64,000 nt of DNA, from the NCBI GenBank assembly GCA_019054805.1, contig JAHQIY010000014.1, forward strand, positions 2,356,001 to 2,420,000, in the 5' to 3' direction. Below the pieces are notes generated by a model that was given only the letters and a program-made list of their open reading frames with translations, did not search any database and had not been told where the DNA came from. The stretch is from Brachionus manjavacas (taxonomy: Eukaryota > Rotifera > Eurotatoria > Ploima > Brachionidae). Shown one piece after another: positions 23,918 to 36,586 of this stretch; positions within the stretch are counted from its first letter, which is position 1, and every line of letters starts with the position of its first letter. The translations under genes were made by a program, and so were the position numbers.

Positions 23918-26270
23918 AATCTTTATTCAAATATTTGATTCAGATTGCTACCATTTTTCATTTTTCACAAATTAGGAATAGATGATGCCATCATCGTTGT
24001 CAATTTTAAAGAAATTCAATCTTTAAATTCAATAAATTATTTAATTTAAAGATTTTTTTTATGAAAAATCTAAGTAAGATTAAATGAGGCAACTTGAAGT
24101 TCTGTGCGATTTTACCGTACGATTCCAGTATTATTCGAAGCAGGTGATCTAAGTAAGGTGAACAAGGTTTCATTGTAATCCTCGGAAATTTGTGCATTTT
24201 TTAATAAAAAAATAGGAAGCAGTAATTAATTTAAGTATTTTCTGAAATTAATATTAATTTGAAGAAGCTAATAAATCTTTTAAGATCTAAAACCAAAAAA
24301 GAAAAGTTTAAAATAAATGCACCTTTGGAAATTCTTATTTTTACAAATTATTATGTTGCATTGGAAAATGTTTTGAATAAAAATTTTTTTCCCTATTTGA
24401 AATTTGCTTTTTAAATCTAAACCTTTTATTTCAAATTGATTGATGATAAAATTTGAAATTTGAAATTCCCCTAACCTTCTGATTTAGAAAATGGGGCTAA
24501 ATAAACCATTTTGTTTTTATTGATCATTTAAATAACAATGCACATATCTGATTTTTAACCTATTTTGTTATAATCTTCAAAAGTTTGAAAAAAATTAATT
24601 ACTTAAAAAAGCATTATTTAGATGGTATGCACTCTGTAAGGTGCATTTTGAAATTTCAGACTCTATCATTATGTTTAAAACAGTATGTTAAATCCAAAAA
24701 TGTGACTCTGCAATAATTCTATAAAGAACTAACAATTTTTCTCGTAATCAAAAATTTTTTTGAACATTTTGGCCATCTAAAACTAAACTTCAAGTTGCCT
24801 ATTAGACCAAAAAATTTCAATTTTTTGTTTTACGTTTAAATTTTATTATATGTTTTTTGATATTCAATAAAATTTTTAACTCAAGTTTAAAAGTGATTAA
24901 AAAAAAATTGATAAAAAAGCAACAAAAAAATTAAATTATTGGGGACTTAAAATTTTATTTAATAAGCAAGAACAGGTCAAAATGTTTTCCAGGTCTGTTT
25001 TAATTGACGATAATTAAAAATATTTTTAATATTCAACTTAAGCTCTCAACAAAAAAAGTATTTTTTACATATTTAATTGAAGATATTTCAACAATTTTTT
25101 GAAACTTTTTCTAGTCACGTTTTAAAATAATTATTGCCTAGATTTAATTTTTGACTGTATAGTTTGTTATTTAATTTCAGAGTTATTTTGATATTTAAGA
25201 AATGCAAAAAAATGATTAAAGATTTCTCTAAATAATAAAGCCACGCCACAAAATCAACAAAAAAAATTTATTCTAATTTACAAATACCTTTAAGGTAATT
25301 TGTCCGAGTCTGATGGGTTTTATATTTATTTTAATCGCATAAATATAAAAAATAAAGCATTTGTTTATTCAAACTTTTTTATTCAAAAATTTAATATTTA
25401 CATTAAAAATTTTAAATTTAAGTTTACTAAAAATCGAAAAATGTTTTAACAAAAAAAAGGTAAATTTTACAGAAACAAAAACAAGGGACCAGGCAGTGTT
25501 TTTTTTAAATACAAATAGGAATGTTTTCTCCCTCACTCAGTTCATATACAGGTCTTTCTAAAATATTATTTCTAAATTTAAAATATCAATAATTAGAATA
25601 CGAAATCAATACGAAATAACAACAGTTATAAATTACGAATAATGTGTTAGAAAAAAATTATTTAAGATACTAAAAAGACCTTTGAGAGTCATTTGGTGTC
25701 TTCTAATAAACGTCCACATTCCTCTTATTCACTCGAATCGATCACAACATATTTTGTTCTCTACTCGGTAAATACGCGTATGTACTGATTATGAGAAATT
25801 TTCACACAATCGGCAAATTTTTCCACTACTGGCCAGTATTTTTCTTAAAAATAAAGAAAATTAGAATTTATTTTAAAAAAATGTCAAGGTTGGTTTTTTA
25901 TTTTTTTTAAATTAATCAAGTCAATAAAAAATTTTAATTTTAATCAATAAAATTTATCTTTATTATTTTTATTTAAATTAATAAATGAACCATTAATCAG
26001 TCTATTAAAAAGAAAGGACACAAAGAACTGATTTTGAACCCTTAAAAAAATTACTTTAATTTAAATTTTATATTTTTAATAATAATAAATTTCAATTTTT
26101 TAATTAAAAAAATTGTTATAATATTAAACTAAAAAATTATCAAAATAGTTTATGCCTTTTATAATAAAAGAAAGAAATTTTAAAGTTATATTCCTGAAAA
26201 AGTTAAATAAAAAATTAAATGATTGTTTTTTTTTCTTTTTGAAAATTTTTAGGTTTTTATTTTAGATTCG
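23918..26270. other. AT-rich desert, no gene recognised
   Basis: About 2.3 kb of very AT-rich sequence. The ORFs at 24006-24197 (minus) and 25361-25561 (plus) have no recognisable domain or supporting splice context. Confidence 0.5.
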
Positions 26271-26279
26271 GCAAAATTA

Positions 26280-26620
26280 ATTTAGACAAATTTTCTTATT
26301 CTCGACAAAAAACACACGACATGATATTATTTCGACAGATAATTCGACAAAAAAAAAATATATTCATTCAAATCCATAGAAATAATTTCAAAAAATAAAA
26401 AATTAATTTTTTATTAATCGATTCTCATAAAACTATCTTTTCTTAAAATTTTATCTCATTTGATAGAGTTTAATAGATAATTTTATAAATTTATTCTTAT
26501 TTTTGAACTAATTTTATCTATTTAATAAATTTTTAAATATTGTGTCTAAATCAAACATGTCAAAATTTAAGCTACCTGTCCAAATTATACATGTCGAATT
26601 TATTGGTGTCGAAAACAGCC
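26280..26620. repeat. Inverted clusters of TTCGACA / TGTCGAA motifs
   Basis: CGACA units crowd 26315-26370 on the plus strand, and TGTC/TGTCGA units crowd 26540-26612. They form imperfect inverted arms about 170 bp apart. The left-arm signature CGACATGA(T/A)ATTATTTC recurs in the same orientation at 27126-27165. This is probably a decayed DNA transposon end or MITE. Confidence 0.4.
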
Positions 26621-27263
26621 TTACTCAAATTTTTATTGATAGATATTTTTTATTTATTTTTTTAAGTCAGATATTAAAATTTTCAACTAATCATCTCATG
26701 GACTTTTACGATTCTTTAATCTAATTCAATTTTTGTTTTATAAGTTTATATCATTTTTTTATTTTAATTTTTTTAATTTTTTACTTTGATAGTCTAACAT
26801 ATAGATGCAATTTTTATATTGACATTCAACAATGTTATTTAAATAAATTGTTTAGTTAAATAATTTTGAAATTTTGGAATAGAATTTAAATAAAAAAATT
26901 TCATTTTTTTAATGAGTTAAAATAAATTAAAAGAGGAAGACATAAAGGGGATTTTTTTATTACACAATGAGATTTGGAACAAAGAACAGCAACACAATAA
27001 AAAACATTTTTATTAATTAATATGAAATCAATTGCATTAAAGATTTTTACTTTAATTTGGTAAAAAATTAAGGTTTAAAATTTTCAAAATATAATCAATT
27101 TTTATAAAACTTAAACAAAAAAACTCGACATGAAATTATTTCAACAGATAGTAATTCGACACAAAAAAATATTTTACCCTTTTTTAGGTTCACTTCATAA
27201 AGGATAAATGACATTCAAAAAAAATCGTCCTTAAAAATATTAATACATATAGTAAAGATTTTA

Positions 27264-27395
27264 AGCATAATTACATTAAGTGCTCCTTCTGAACAAATAT
27301 TTTCAACTGCTGGATTTCCAATTAGTTAAAAATTTGGTTTGCTTAAACTATTCGAAAACAAAATTAACTTAATAAATAACATTCTACATTTTTCT
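27264..27395 (+). pseudogene. hAT transposase C-terminal dimerisation relic
   Basis: One frame gives ITLSAPSEQIFSTAGFPIS, a stop, then KFGLLKLFENKINLINNILHF. This matches the diagnostic hAT C-terminus (SxxSERxFSxAGxxxxxxRxxLxxxxxxxLxFL) in order and spacing. Only about 40 codons remain, with at least one stop, so the element is dead. The repeats at 27126-27165 and the AAGTCC cluster near 28030 could be its terminal regions; this is unproven. Confidence 0.65.
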
Positions 27396-27468
27396 CAATA
27401 AATTAAAAGAAAAAAAAACATGAAATATCAATTTTATCTTATTTTTTTTTATTTTTTTTTATATTTTT

Positions 27469-27520
27469 TATTCTGAAGGAGCATTAATAGATTAACAAAT
27501 AAAAAATAAATAATCTAAAA
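27469..27520 (+). mobile_element. LINE family A 3'-end remnant
   Basis: TGAAGGAGCATTAATAG followed by ATTAACAAATAAAAAATAAATA: a degenerate copy of the family A 3' end and tail, without the rest of the element. Confidence 0.5.
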
Positions 27521-28645
27521 TATCTCAAGCTGGTTCTATATCGACTAAAACAAATTTTGTTGAAGACTTACCTAAAAGTGGTCAAAAAAATCAGGAAAAT
27601 GGAAAAATAGATAATAAGGAATGTCTATTAGAAGGACAGCTAATGCCTCAAACACATCCACTGGAGGCAAATTGAAGTTTGAGAGCCGACGATTATTTAA
27701 TTATTTAATATTTTAAAACTTAATTAATCAAATGATTTTGATAATTTTTTAATCATTCATTTATGCTAAACAATTTTATTTTCCACTTAAACAAATTATA
27801 TAAATTTCAAAATATTCATTCAAATTTGTCTTTAAAACTTTTTATTAAAGTCACTTAAAAAAATTAAGCCTATTAAAGTTCAATTAAAAGGGATGTTTTG
27901 AAATTTTAAATATGAAAATGAACTTGACATAAAATTTCAAATTTTGCTTAAAAAAAAAAAATTCTCTTTTATAAAAAAAAATTACATTCTATATATTGAT
28001 CTTTTTATCTTGATCTTGATCACTTTTTTTTTAAGCCCAAGTCCGGACTTTTAAAAAAAGTGTTTAGCTTGGACCTGACTATGTGACTTTCGAACAACTC
28101 TGCTTTATAACCACGATTATCATGTAATCGGGTATGTGTTTAGTTTTTTTCGATTCTTCCGTAAATGGAATCGAAATGGCTCACCTCAAAATTTGGAACA
28201 AGATTTTTGAATATAAATATGTGACCACCTAGATAAGTGGACTTGAGCCCTTGCGGTTTTTTTTTCTTAAGACTCTTGATTGAAATACAAATTAAATCTT
28301 TAAATTCAATAATTTTAGGAAAAGCTTTTGAAAATATTAGAGAACCATGGTAAACTTAATTAATAAAGTTTTTATTTGCTGTTTGTTTTATGCTTTAAAT
28401 TAAAGTTAGCTGTCGCCTTGTTAACTAGAAATTCGAATTTAAAATATGGCAGTCACTTTTTGAACACCCTGTACTAGCTAAACAAAAATGAATTTAAAAA
28501 TTATTTTGATTTTGTTCTCTATTCAAAAATTCTCAATTAACACGAAAAACTTTTCCATTATTTTCCACAAACGAATAAATTAGATTTTGGGAAATTCAAA
28601 ATGATAAAGAACAAAAAAAATGCAAAAAAATTCTAAACTAGTAGT
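27521..28645. other. Spacer with AAGTCC/GTCCGGAC cluster
   Basis: No gene. Around 28035-28075 the sequence CCAAGTCCGGACTT and related units resemble a cluster at 43040-43110, suggesting a shared transposon end. Confidence 0.4.
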
Positions 28646-28651
28646 ATGAAT

Positions 28652-28803
28652 TCAACATTCAAAGTTGCATTAACTGTCAGTGTCTGCTACATTTGCATAG
28701 TTTAGCAGAAATTAAATTTCAATGTAATCGAGAGTAGTGCGTTTTGCAGAGATGTTGCACATCATTAGCAGACATTGACAGTTGATTTAACTTTGAAAGT
28801 TGC
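28652..28803. repeat. Inverted repeat, MITE-like (arms about 40 bp)
   Basis: The left arm (28652-28692) and the reverse complement of the right arm (28763-28803) share CAAAGTT, CAACTGTCA or AACTGTCAG, and TGTCTGCTA in register, at roughly 85% identity. The ~70-bp spacer carries GTTGCAC motifs. No target-site duplication was identified. Confidence 0.55.
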
Positions 28804-29137
28804 ACTGTGTTGCACTCAAACAACTTATTTCAAGCTTTTAGAAAAAAAAATTATTTAATTTCTTTACACTTTGTTCTGTTCTTTTGTACTGAACTTCACA
28901 AAACCATAAATGAACAAAATTGCCGAAAACAATCAAATAAGAAAAAGCATTTGGATTATTTTACTCGAGATTAATTAAATGCTTTGCGATCGGGAGATCA
29001 ATGTTGAAATTTTCTACATTTTAGCTTTCAATTTTTGTCTATATCAACTTAATTTTTTACCAACTTTGAAATTTAAAAAAATTTTAATTTTAAGCGATGT
29101 AATGTCAAATTTTTCAGCCTATTTTCTTTTTTAGTAT

Positions 29138-29143
29138 TTTTAT
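29138..29143 (-). terminator. Candidate poly(A) signal for the HDAC gene
   Basis: AATAAA on the minus strand about 65 bp past the annotated stop. Confidence 0.35.
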
Positions 29144-29206
29144 TTTCATATACAATTAAGAAAAGTATTGAATTTTGATTTGAATAAATGTAGTGGTAAT
29201 GGGTTT

Positions 29207-31820
29207 TTATGTACAAGGACAATACCCTATTGATTGACCTTGAATCTTAAAAAAAGCAACAAAAAAAAACTGAAAAAAACTATTCTTACTTTGAATCTGA
29301 ATGACTTTGAGCATATCTTTGACGGCATCCTGATCAGGCAAAGAGTCCAAGACTGATTTAGAAAAAGCAGGTATTTGTTTGTTCATGAGAGCTCTTAGGC
29401 ACATTTCGCTCGAGTCGCACAGCGACTGCAGGTCGTAGCCGCCCTCTAGAGCAAGCACTAGCTTGCCATCGGCCAAGCTCATCAGCTTGCGGGTCATGTA
29501 GGCAAAGCAAGTAGGCGTTAGTCTAAAGCCGCCGAGCTCTTTGCTGTGCTGTTCGGTGGCGTCAAAGCCACACGACACGAGCACAATCTGCGGCGCAAAG
29601 CTCTCGGCTATGGGCATAACAATGGACCTAAAGGCGGCCAAGTACTCAACGTCGCCAAGCGACCCGCTAAACTCTGTATTCCATGCAATGTTGACGTTGA
29701 AGCCTGGTGCAAGATCACTGCCGCATTCTTGCACAGATCCGGTGCCGGGAAAAAAATTGCCATGATCGTGTCTATGCAGAGATATGTAGAGTATGTTGGC
29801 GTCATCATAGGTCAATTGTTGAGTGCCATTGCCGTGGTGAACGTCCCAGTCAACGATCAGCACTCGGTCCAGGCCGAGATTTTTCTTCAACATCTTGGCC
29901 ACAATGGCCACAGTGTTAAAGTAGCAGAATCCGAGCGGTTTGTTGTACTCGGCGTGAGAGCCTGGTGGTCTGACAATCGCAAAACCGTTGCGTAGGCGAT
30001 TGCCGGCGACCAGCGTGGCCAGTTCGTATGTGGAGCCTACGGCGATGCGGCACGCCAGCGGCGTAAACTCTTCGTTCCAACAATTGTCCAAATCGAACTT
30101 GAGCGCTAGGCCTTTGCACGGCGCCATGCACACGTTCATCATGTAGGCCTGCAAGTATTCCTTAGGCAGTTTGACCCGCTGCTCAAAGTCAGTGCCAAAT
30201 ATGAGCGTGTACTGCTCGTTGTGGCACACCAGCAGATCACTGATCGTCGCCATTTTCGCATTGACCATTTCACACTCGCTGTCCAAACCGGCCCACTTGA
30301 TCCGACTCCAAATAGCGCGGATGCGCTCCGGTCTTTCCAAATGCACTTTGCCATTCTTGCATGTGCACTCGTGTCTCAGCATCATCGTGTCATAAACAAG
30401 ACCAGTTGTGTACTTGTACTCTTTTTTCTCCTCCTCTGTCCGACTAATTGTCTTATTGTCTTGATCACTGATATTGCTGCCGTGGGTGCTGTTAGTGCTG
30501 CTAGTGCTGTTGGTCGTGGAGGCGAACAAATTGGGATAGGAAAAGCACCGATTGTCGATTTGTTTCGATTGTTCCTTTTGTTGCATGTAGTTGAAGTATT
30601 TTTTGTGTCTATGTTCGAATTGATATGAATTGGCTCTTGCAAGCGGCTGCTGCTCGTTGTAAATGGCTTTGTTGAGCTCGTTTTCGTTTTGTTTGGCGGC
30701 GTGTTTGAGCTCGCTTTCCAGCAGCAATTCGTTGTCCTCTTCCACATGTACCATGTGGCCAAATTTTGATCTGTTCTCTTCGTTGACAGGCTGACTTGGA
30801 TTTTGGTAAAAGTTCAAGTTGGGCACAGACAATTGTGCTCGCTCGGTCCTCATCAATTGCTGCTGGATGAACGCTATTTGCTGCGCTATATTTTGAGGCT
30901 GTTGGGTCAAGGCCGCAGTGGCCGCAGCGATCGCCGCCGCAAATATGATCTGCTCGTGTGATTCACGTTGATTGTCCAATTTGAGGCGTTTGTTGCACTT
31001 GGCCTGATTGAGCATGTTGCGCTTTTCTATCAGTCGGTCTTTGAGCGCCGTTTTCACTTTAAGATTGGGCTCGGAGCTGGTCCGACGCAGCAGCGCTTCG
31101 TCCACACAAGGAGGCGGTGGAGGCGCAAGAGGTGCCCGATTTTTTGTCTCACACGGCCGAATGGGCTGCGGGTGCAGAACAGCGCTCGAAGCCACCTTTG
31201 GATTCGAGTTTCTGAGCTTTTGGAGGATGCAGTTTTTCAGCTTCAACTTAACTTGGCTGCTGATGCTGGCCGAGCTGGCCGACTTGGGCAGCGGAGCGCT
31301 CAGACTCGAATAGGAGGATGTGTTGGGCAGGGTGTAGCACGAGTGGCTGGGAAATGGCTTGATGATGGGCTCGGGCTGTGGAGAGCGGCTCGGCGAGTTG
31401 GACGACGACGCCGACGACAAGGAAGGCGATGTCGACGACGAGTACGAGCCGGGCTCGTTCTTGCTGCTCTTTTTGTGCACTCTGCTCGACTTCATTTTGC
31501 CAACGTGCTCTCTCTTCTCGTCCATGCTGGCTTCTTGTTGTGTGTAGCTGCTAAATGCCTTGCTCAACTGTTCAATGAGGCTGTAATTCGACTGGTGGTT
31601 CAACAGTGGCAGTAGAAAGTGCTGCTGTTCGAGCTGGTTACTTAGCTTAATCTTGTTGAATGGAAATAAATAAATTTATGCAACAAAATTTTATTATTAA
31701 ACAAAAAAAAAAAACAAAAAAAATTTTTTTTTCTAAATTATTTAAAATAAAGCTAACTTTGTGCTCGGTGTCTGAGTTATCGGACTTGGAATTGGTGCTG
31801 TGCTGCTGTTGCTTAATCAT
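29207..31820 (-). CDS. HDAC4: Class IIa histone deacetylase (HDAC4/5/7/9 type)
   Basis: Zn-dependent deacetylase or corepressor that binds MEF2 and shuttles with 14-3-3. Exons: 31758-31820 (to 31832 if spliced upstream), 106-bp intron 31652-31757 (phase 0), then 29207-31651; about 835 aa counted from the ATG at 31818-31820. The N-terminus has a MEF2-binding-like helix SQVKLKLKNCILQKL (about 153-167) and the 14-3-3 site RRTSSEPNLK (about 210-219), both class IIa hallmarks. The catalytic domain starts near residue 438 (GLVYDTMMLRHECTC, keeping structural Zn ligands). Metal ligands D624 and H626 (WDVHHGNGTQQ) and D718 (CGFDA) are present. Oddities: RPPGSHAE has Ser where the first catalytic His should be, and EGGYDL keeps Tyr where vertebrate class IIa has His. 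After QIQSK (GTAAGA at about 29290) the frame reads through low-complexity sequence, so the last ~25 residues may be intron. Confidence 0.93.
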
Positions 31821-31832
31821 TTTTAAATGTGT

Positions 31833-33180
31833 CTAAACAACATAAAAAGTAAGATAAGAAATTATTTAGTTGTTGTGTGAGTGATCACGAGGCCGCCTCT
31901 AATGCATGCCACTTTTTGAACAATCATAAATTATTTGTAATAATTTAGGTGAGTGAGCGACGAGGCGTCCGATTCGTGATCATGATCGGGACTAGCTCAG
32001 CCCAAAACTCTAAAATCTAACTAGCTTTGTTTCTTCTTCTTTTTTTCTTAATATGGACGCTGTGTGAAGTTCTTCAACAAAGCTAATTAAACGATTCATT
32101 AAAAGTTTAATGGGGATTCTATTTTTAGTTTTAGTGTCGAAATATTTCAATGCGAAAAGCTAGTTTGAACGGGAGAGACTGGTTTAGCAGGGTGCTTTTT
32201 ATAACAAAATTAAAATGATTTTTTATGCTAATTTTTTTGCTTTTTTTTCAAAGTTAAAAAATAAAAATAAAACAACGGCGCAAAATGAACATCTAACTGA
32301 TGCTAGATCAGATTTTCAAACACCTATTGTGAAACTAAGCTAAATTGTCTGCGCGACTTTTGAGCTCGAGTCGACTTGTGCATCAAATGGTGCCTGGCAA
32401 CACAATAATTGAGCACACGCGTTCCCAGCTTTCACCTAGTCACATTTAAGGCAAATTATACACGAATAGAAAATGTTTTATATTTTAAAATGTATGCAAT
32501 TTGTTTTATGTTTTGAATAATAGATACATGGAACTGTTCACCGTCGACATAATTTTCTTTCATCGAGGCTTCAAATTCAAATGGTATTAGTTTGCCAAAT
32601 ATTGACTGTTTTATTCAATCTGTGAACACAAATGTCTTGTCGACATTGTCAAAAAATATTCAAAGAAACAGTTGTTCGTATCTTATTACTAATCGCTTTA
32701 AATTAGTAAATCGTTATATTGTCTAAGTGTCATATAAAAATTTTTTTTTCTAAATGCAATCTAGATTTACTATAAAAGCTAATATTTAAATTGAAATATT
32801 CTTTGGCTCTTTAAACACAATACACTGTAATTTATGCATTCAAATATTTTATCTTTTACCATGTTTACTAAAAACAAAATACTCAAATTGTTTCATTTGT
32901 TAAGACAATACTTTAAAATAAAAAATAAAAAGTCAATTTAATTACAAAAAAGTCCAAACATTCAAAATCACCTAAACTGCTCGAATAAACTTAACTCTCC
33001 TCTTGGGTGATGAAAAAAAAATGAAAAATGAAAAAAAAGAAAATAAAGGAACCAAAAAGACAATCAAGGACAAATTTTGATTTTTTGTGGCTTGAATAAT
33101 TAATTTTGTGGTCACACAAAATCTCATTAAATAATTAAATTTAAATTCAAATTAATGTAATTGCTCGATTTTACAACAAA
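31833..33180. other. Upstream of HDAC; probable first intron or promoter DNA
   Basis: No ORF. A good acceptor, TATGTTGTTTAG, ends at 31833 on the minus strand, so this stretch may be intron. Around 31880-31985 two GAGTGA..CGAGGC-type segments form an imperfect repeat of elevated GC. Confidence 0.4.
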
Positions 33181-33189
33181 AATTTACGA

Positions 33190-33655
33190 AGATGGTGGAA
33201 GAATTAAAATTAAAAGGAAAAAATTATTATGAAAGATTAAGGATGATGGGAATTACGGACCTGGCGTAAAAGAGGGTATTTAATACAAATAATATAAATT
33301 AGTCAATGGACTAGAAGAGGTGGATACAGGGTTAAAGAGAACAAATAGGTCACACACATTCCAGTTGGGTAGAAAAATCTATAAGGAAAGTATGGGGAAA
33401 AGCAGATTCTTAACCAACAGAACTGCCACCACCTGCAATTTATTACCATCCACGGTACTGAAAGCCAAGACGGTGAACAGTTTTAAGTCTGCTTTTGACA
33501 ACCACATATCAGCAGGTCGATCATGAAAATCGCTATTTCAAACTCAAATTAAATAAAGTCAGATAAGGCACCAGCTGATATAGTGCAGCCTTATAAACTG
33601 CACTCCGCAAATGCATGCGCATGTGTCAAAGCTGCCACTACTACTACTACTATGC
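33190..33655 (+). mobile_element. LINE family D: C-terminal fragment with (CTA)n tail
   Basis: A decayed frame starts YYERLRMMGITDLA, is interrupted, and continues at 33320-33526 with NRSHTFQLGRKIYKES, FLTNRTATTCNLLPSTVLKA and VNSFKSAFDNH, the usual RT C-terminal pattern. The 3' UTR has a perfect 7-bp stem AGTGCAG/CTGCACT (33582-33604) and a (CTA)n tail (33637-33653). It is strongly 5'-truncated. Confidence 0.75.
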
Positions 33656-33689
33656 CACTATTAATAGAGTGACATGTCACTATTTATCA

Positions 33690-36580
33690 AACAGTGGTTT
33701 TCAAAAAATTTTTTTAAGAAATTTAATTATTTTTTGTCTGGAGAACGAGAAAAAGTTTTACTATTAAAATTTTTTTTTTATTTTACAAATATACGCAAGC
33801 AAATAAAAATCAGAAATTGAACTATTGGACTCTTTAAAAATTGTATAAAGCATAAGACCACTTTGATTTGATGCATATAAGAAAATCTGCTATAATAAAA
33901 ATAGTGTAATGAGAAATCACAAATTTTTTTAAAAGTCGAAACTTTCAAAGACTAAAATTATTTTATTAAATAATACTATACTCATTTCAAACTTGTTTGA
34001 AATGGACAGTGAAGAAGAAATAAAGATTTTTAAATAGATAAAAGACTTTGGATTACTAAATGCTAATCAAACATGTACCAAGAAAACTTGTAAATTCACT
34101 TTAGTGTCAAATTTGTAAAGAGTTAATCAGACAGAGGAGTGAAGCTACATACTGGAAAAAACACAAAAATTAAAGTCAAATTATTATAACAATTCGAAAA
34201 TTAAATTGATAAAATTATTTTATTTTGAGATATTAATTTTTTTTTCTTTTTTAAATGATTACAAAAAAAATTTAAAATTATTAAATTTTGAAAAATTTTC
34301 ACATACTATGTAATTAGAAGTTTGGTGATCAATTTTTTTGGACCCCGATCACAAAGTAGACATGAAACCTCTGTTCACATATTGAATAAGACTCGAATTT
34401 AAAAATTTTCAAAAGCTTAAAAACTGGCATTGTGAATTCTGGAACAAAGAACAAACGCAAAATTTTAAAATGAAACAACTCTTTTACTTTGAGTCTAAAA
34501 ATTGTACCACCCAAATTGAGTCTCTGAAAAAACTCTGCAAGTCTGCAAAGCAAGATTTTTGTTGATAAATTGTTGAAAATAACACATTTAGCTATAATGT
34601 AATAATTTTAATTGCACTATACTATTTTGCACTAGACTGTTACAAAAAATGTTTGTTCCTTTAATAAATTTGGATTTTAGTTTGCTTTACCAAATTTCAA
34701 CATTTAGTATTAAATTTAAGATAGAATTACATGTGTTTAATATTTATCAAAAAATATATCATCAATTCTTCTGTTAAAACACCTTTCACTAAATATTAGT
34801 TTTTTTTTTGTTTTTTATTTATCATTTGAATTAATTAGAGATTCATGATTATTTTTGTAAATATTTGTCATGATCATTATAAAAAATTGAAATCTTTAAA
34901 ATTTACCATTTAAAAAAAAATCCAAATTAAAATAATTTTTATCTTAATTTAAAACAATATCATGAATCTTTTGACCAAAATTGATTTCCAATGAAGTATT
35001 GTACAGGAAAACATGAACCGAATGAATCAGCAATAAAATTTGCAAAAGAGGACTCAACAGACTTAGTCAGCTGCTCAGAATGTCAAAAGAAAGAAAACCT
35101 ATGGATAGAGTAGAAATATTAGGTCATCTAAAAGGAAAAGCAGCACAGAAAGATCAAAAAGAGTCAAACTATCTTTAAAAATATTAAAAGACTTCTTATA
35201 ATAAATCATTAAATTGTTTACTTTATTTTTTTTTTTATTTTTCATAATTTCAAATATAAGGCTTTATTCATGCAGACATTTTACAGAACAAAATTTAATG
35301 AAATACCAAAGTGTTGAAGAATGTGGCATTTCGCCAATTCAATCTTTCATTTTTCTTTAAAAATAAGATTTTAAACATACTTTATCAAATTGTAAGATTA
35401 AAGATCATTTTGAATGTTTTTGTAAACACCTATTTTAGGTTCAACATAATAAAAATGAATCTATTAACTCAAATTACTTTCTCTTTCCTAACTAACATGT
35501 TATACCTGAATCGAAATACAAAATTAAAATTATTATTTTATTTTAATTTTGTATTCAAAAATTAAAAAAAAAAATTCTAAACATTATATAAAGATCACTT
35601 TGCCACTTGAGTGTATCAAAGCTTAGCAGATAAAAAACTAAATTTTATATTTTTAAATAATTTTACGACTAGCTTAGTCTTTTTCATTCTCCTTTAAATC
35701 AAATTATAAAAATAGTCTTTTGTAAAAAAAGAGAATAAGCATGTTTAAAATTAATTTTGATAAAAAATAAAATGAAAAAAATAAAAATTTCTGAGATTAA
35801 AAATTAATTTATATAAGAGTTAATTTATAAAAAAAAACATTTTTTGATTACTTTTAGGTTCACAAAATCTTAGTGCATTAAATGAATGAAAAATTTTTAT
35901 TCTCGATACCAATACTTCAAAAAATCCTTTAATCAATATTTTTAACAATAAAAAAACTATTTTTCATAATGTCTTTTTTTCTTTTTTCTGTTAATTAACC
36001 TCAAAAATTTAATAGAACATTTATTTTGCATACTATTAGAGAATAATATTTATTGATTTTTTTAAAAATAAATAAATAATTTTAAGCACTATAAGTTCAA
36101 AATAGAACAAAAAAGACTTTATTTAATATCAAAATTCACTGCAACTACATTTATCATTTGATTAACTGATGCAAAAAAAATTGCTACTTTCAAAAATTTT
36201 CTGTCTTAATTTATTTGAGAAATAAAATTCTTTAAAATCAGATATGATCTGGATCCATCAAAATCTGTATCAATCTTACAATGAAATCTTCATATAAGGA
36301 TAAACTAATAAAATCATTTTTATTATGTATTATGTAAAACTTGTCTGTGGTTAAAGACAGTTCGCTTCACATAAAAATATGTCTGTGCATTTAATTTTAA
36401 ATTGGAAAATAAAAACCTTTTTTTGAAAATAGTTATTTATAATTCTATTAAAATTTAATGATTGACTTGAATTTTACAAATACAATCTTAAAAAAAGAAA
36501 AGTCCGAATAAAAATAATCAATAAATATGAAAAAATATTGAATCTATTTACGTGCTTTAGTCATAGATATGTAATTATTA
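33690..36580. other. AT-rich desert, no gene recognised
   Basis: Short frames at 34018-34130 and 34993-35118 carry Cys pairs but are too short to assign. Nothing else stands out. If the HDAC exon at 38738 is real, this region lies inside its first intron. Confidence 0.45.
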
Positions 36581-36586
36581 AATAAC

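Noticed and set aside
24006-24197. 63-codon minus-strand frame with a plausible helix-rich middle
   Set aside because: No family resemblance, no exon boundaries fitting neighbours, and AT-driven composition at its C-terminus.
29541-31615. Long open frames antisense to the HDAC gene (up to 215 codons)
   Set aside because: They mirror a long GC-richer coding exon and have no recognisable domain; the same happens opposite anillin and Tudor-SN.
34018-34150. Frame starting MDSEEEIKIF with a TCTKKTCKF segment, reminiscent of ISXO2/Merlin-type transposases
   Set aside because: Too short and broken after a few codons; no catalytic region found.
34993-35118. 40-codon frame with KYCTGKHEP and CSECQKK
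   Set aside because: Could be a zinc-binding exon, but no splice context or family match was seen.
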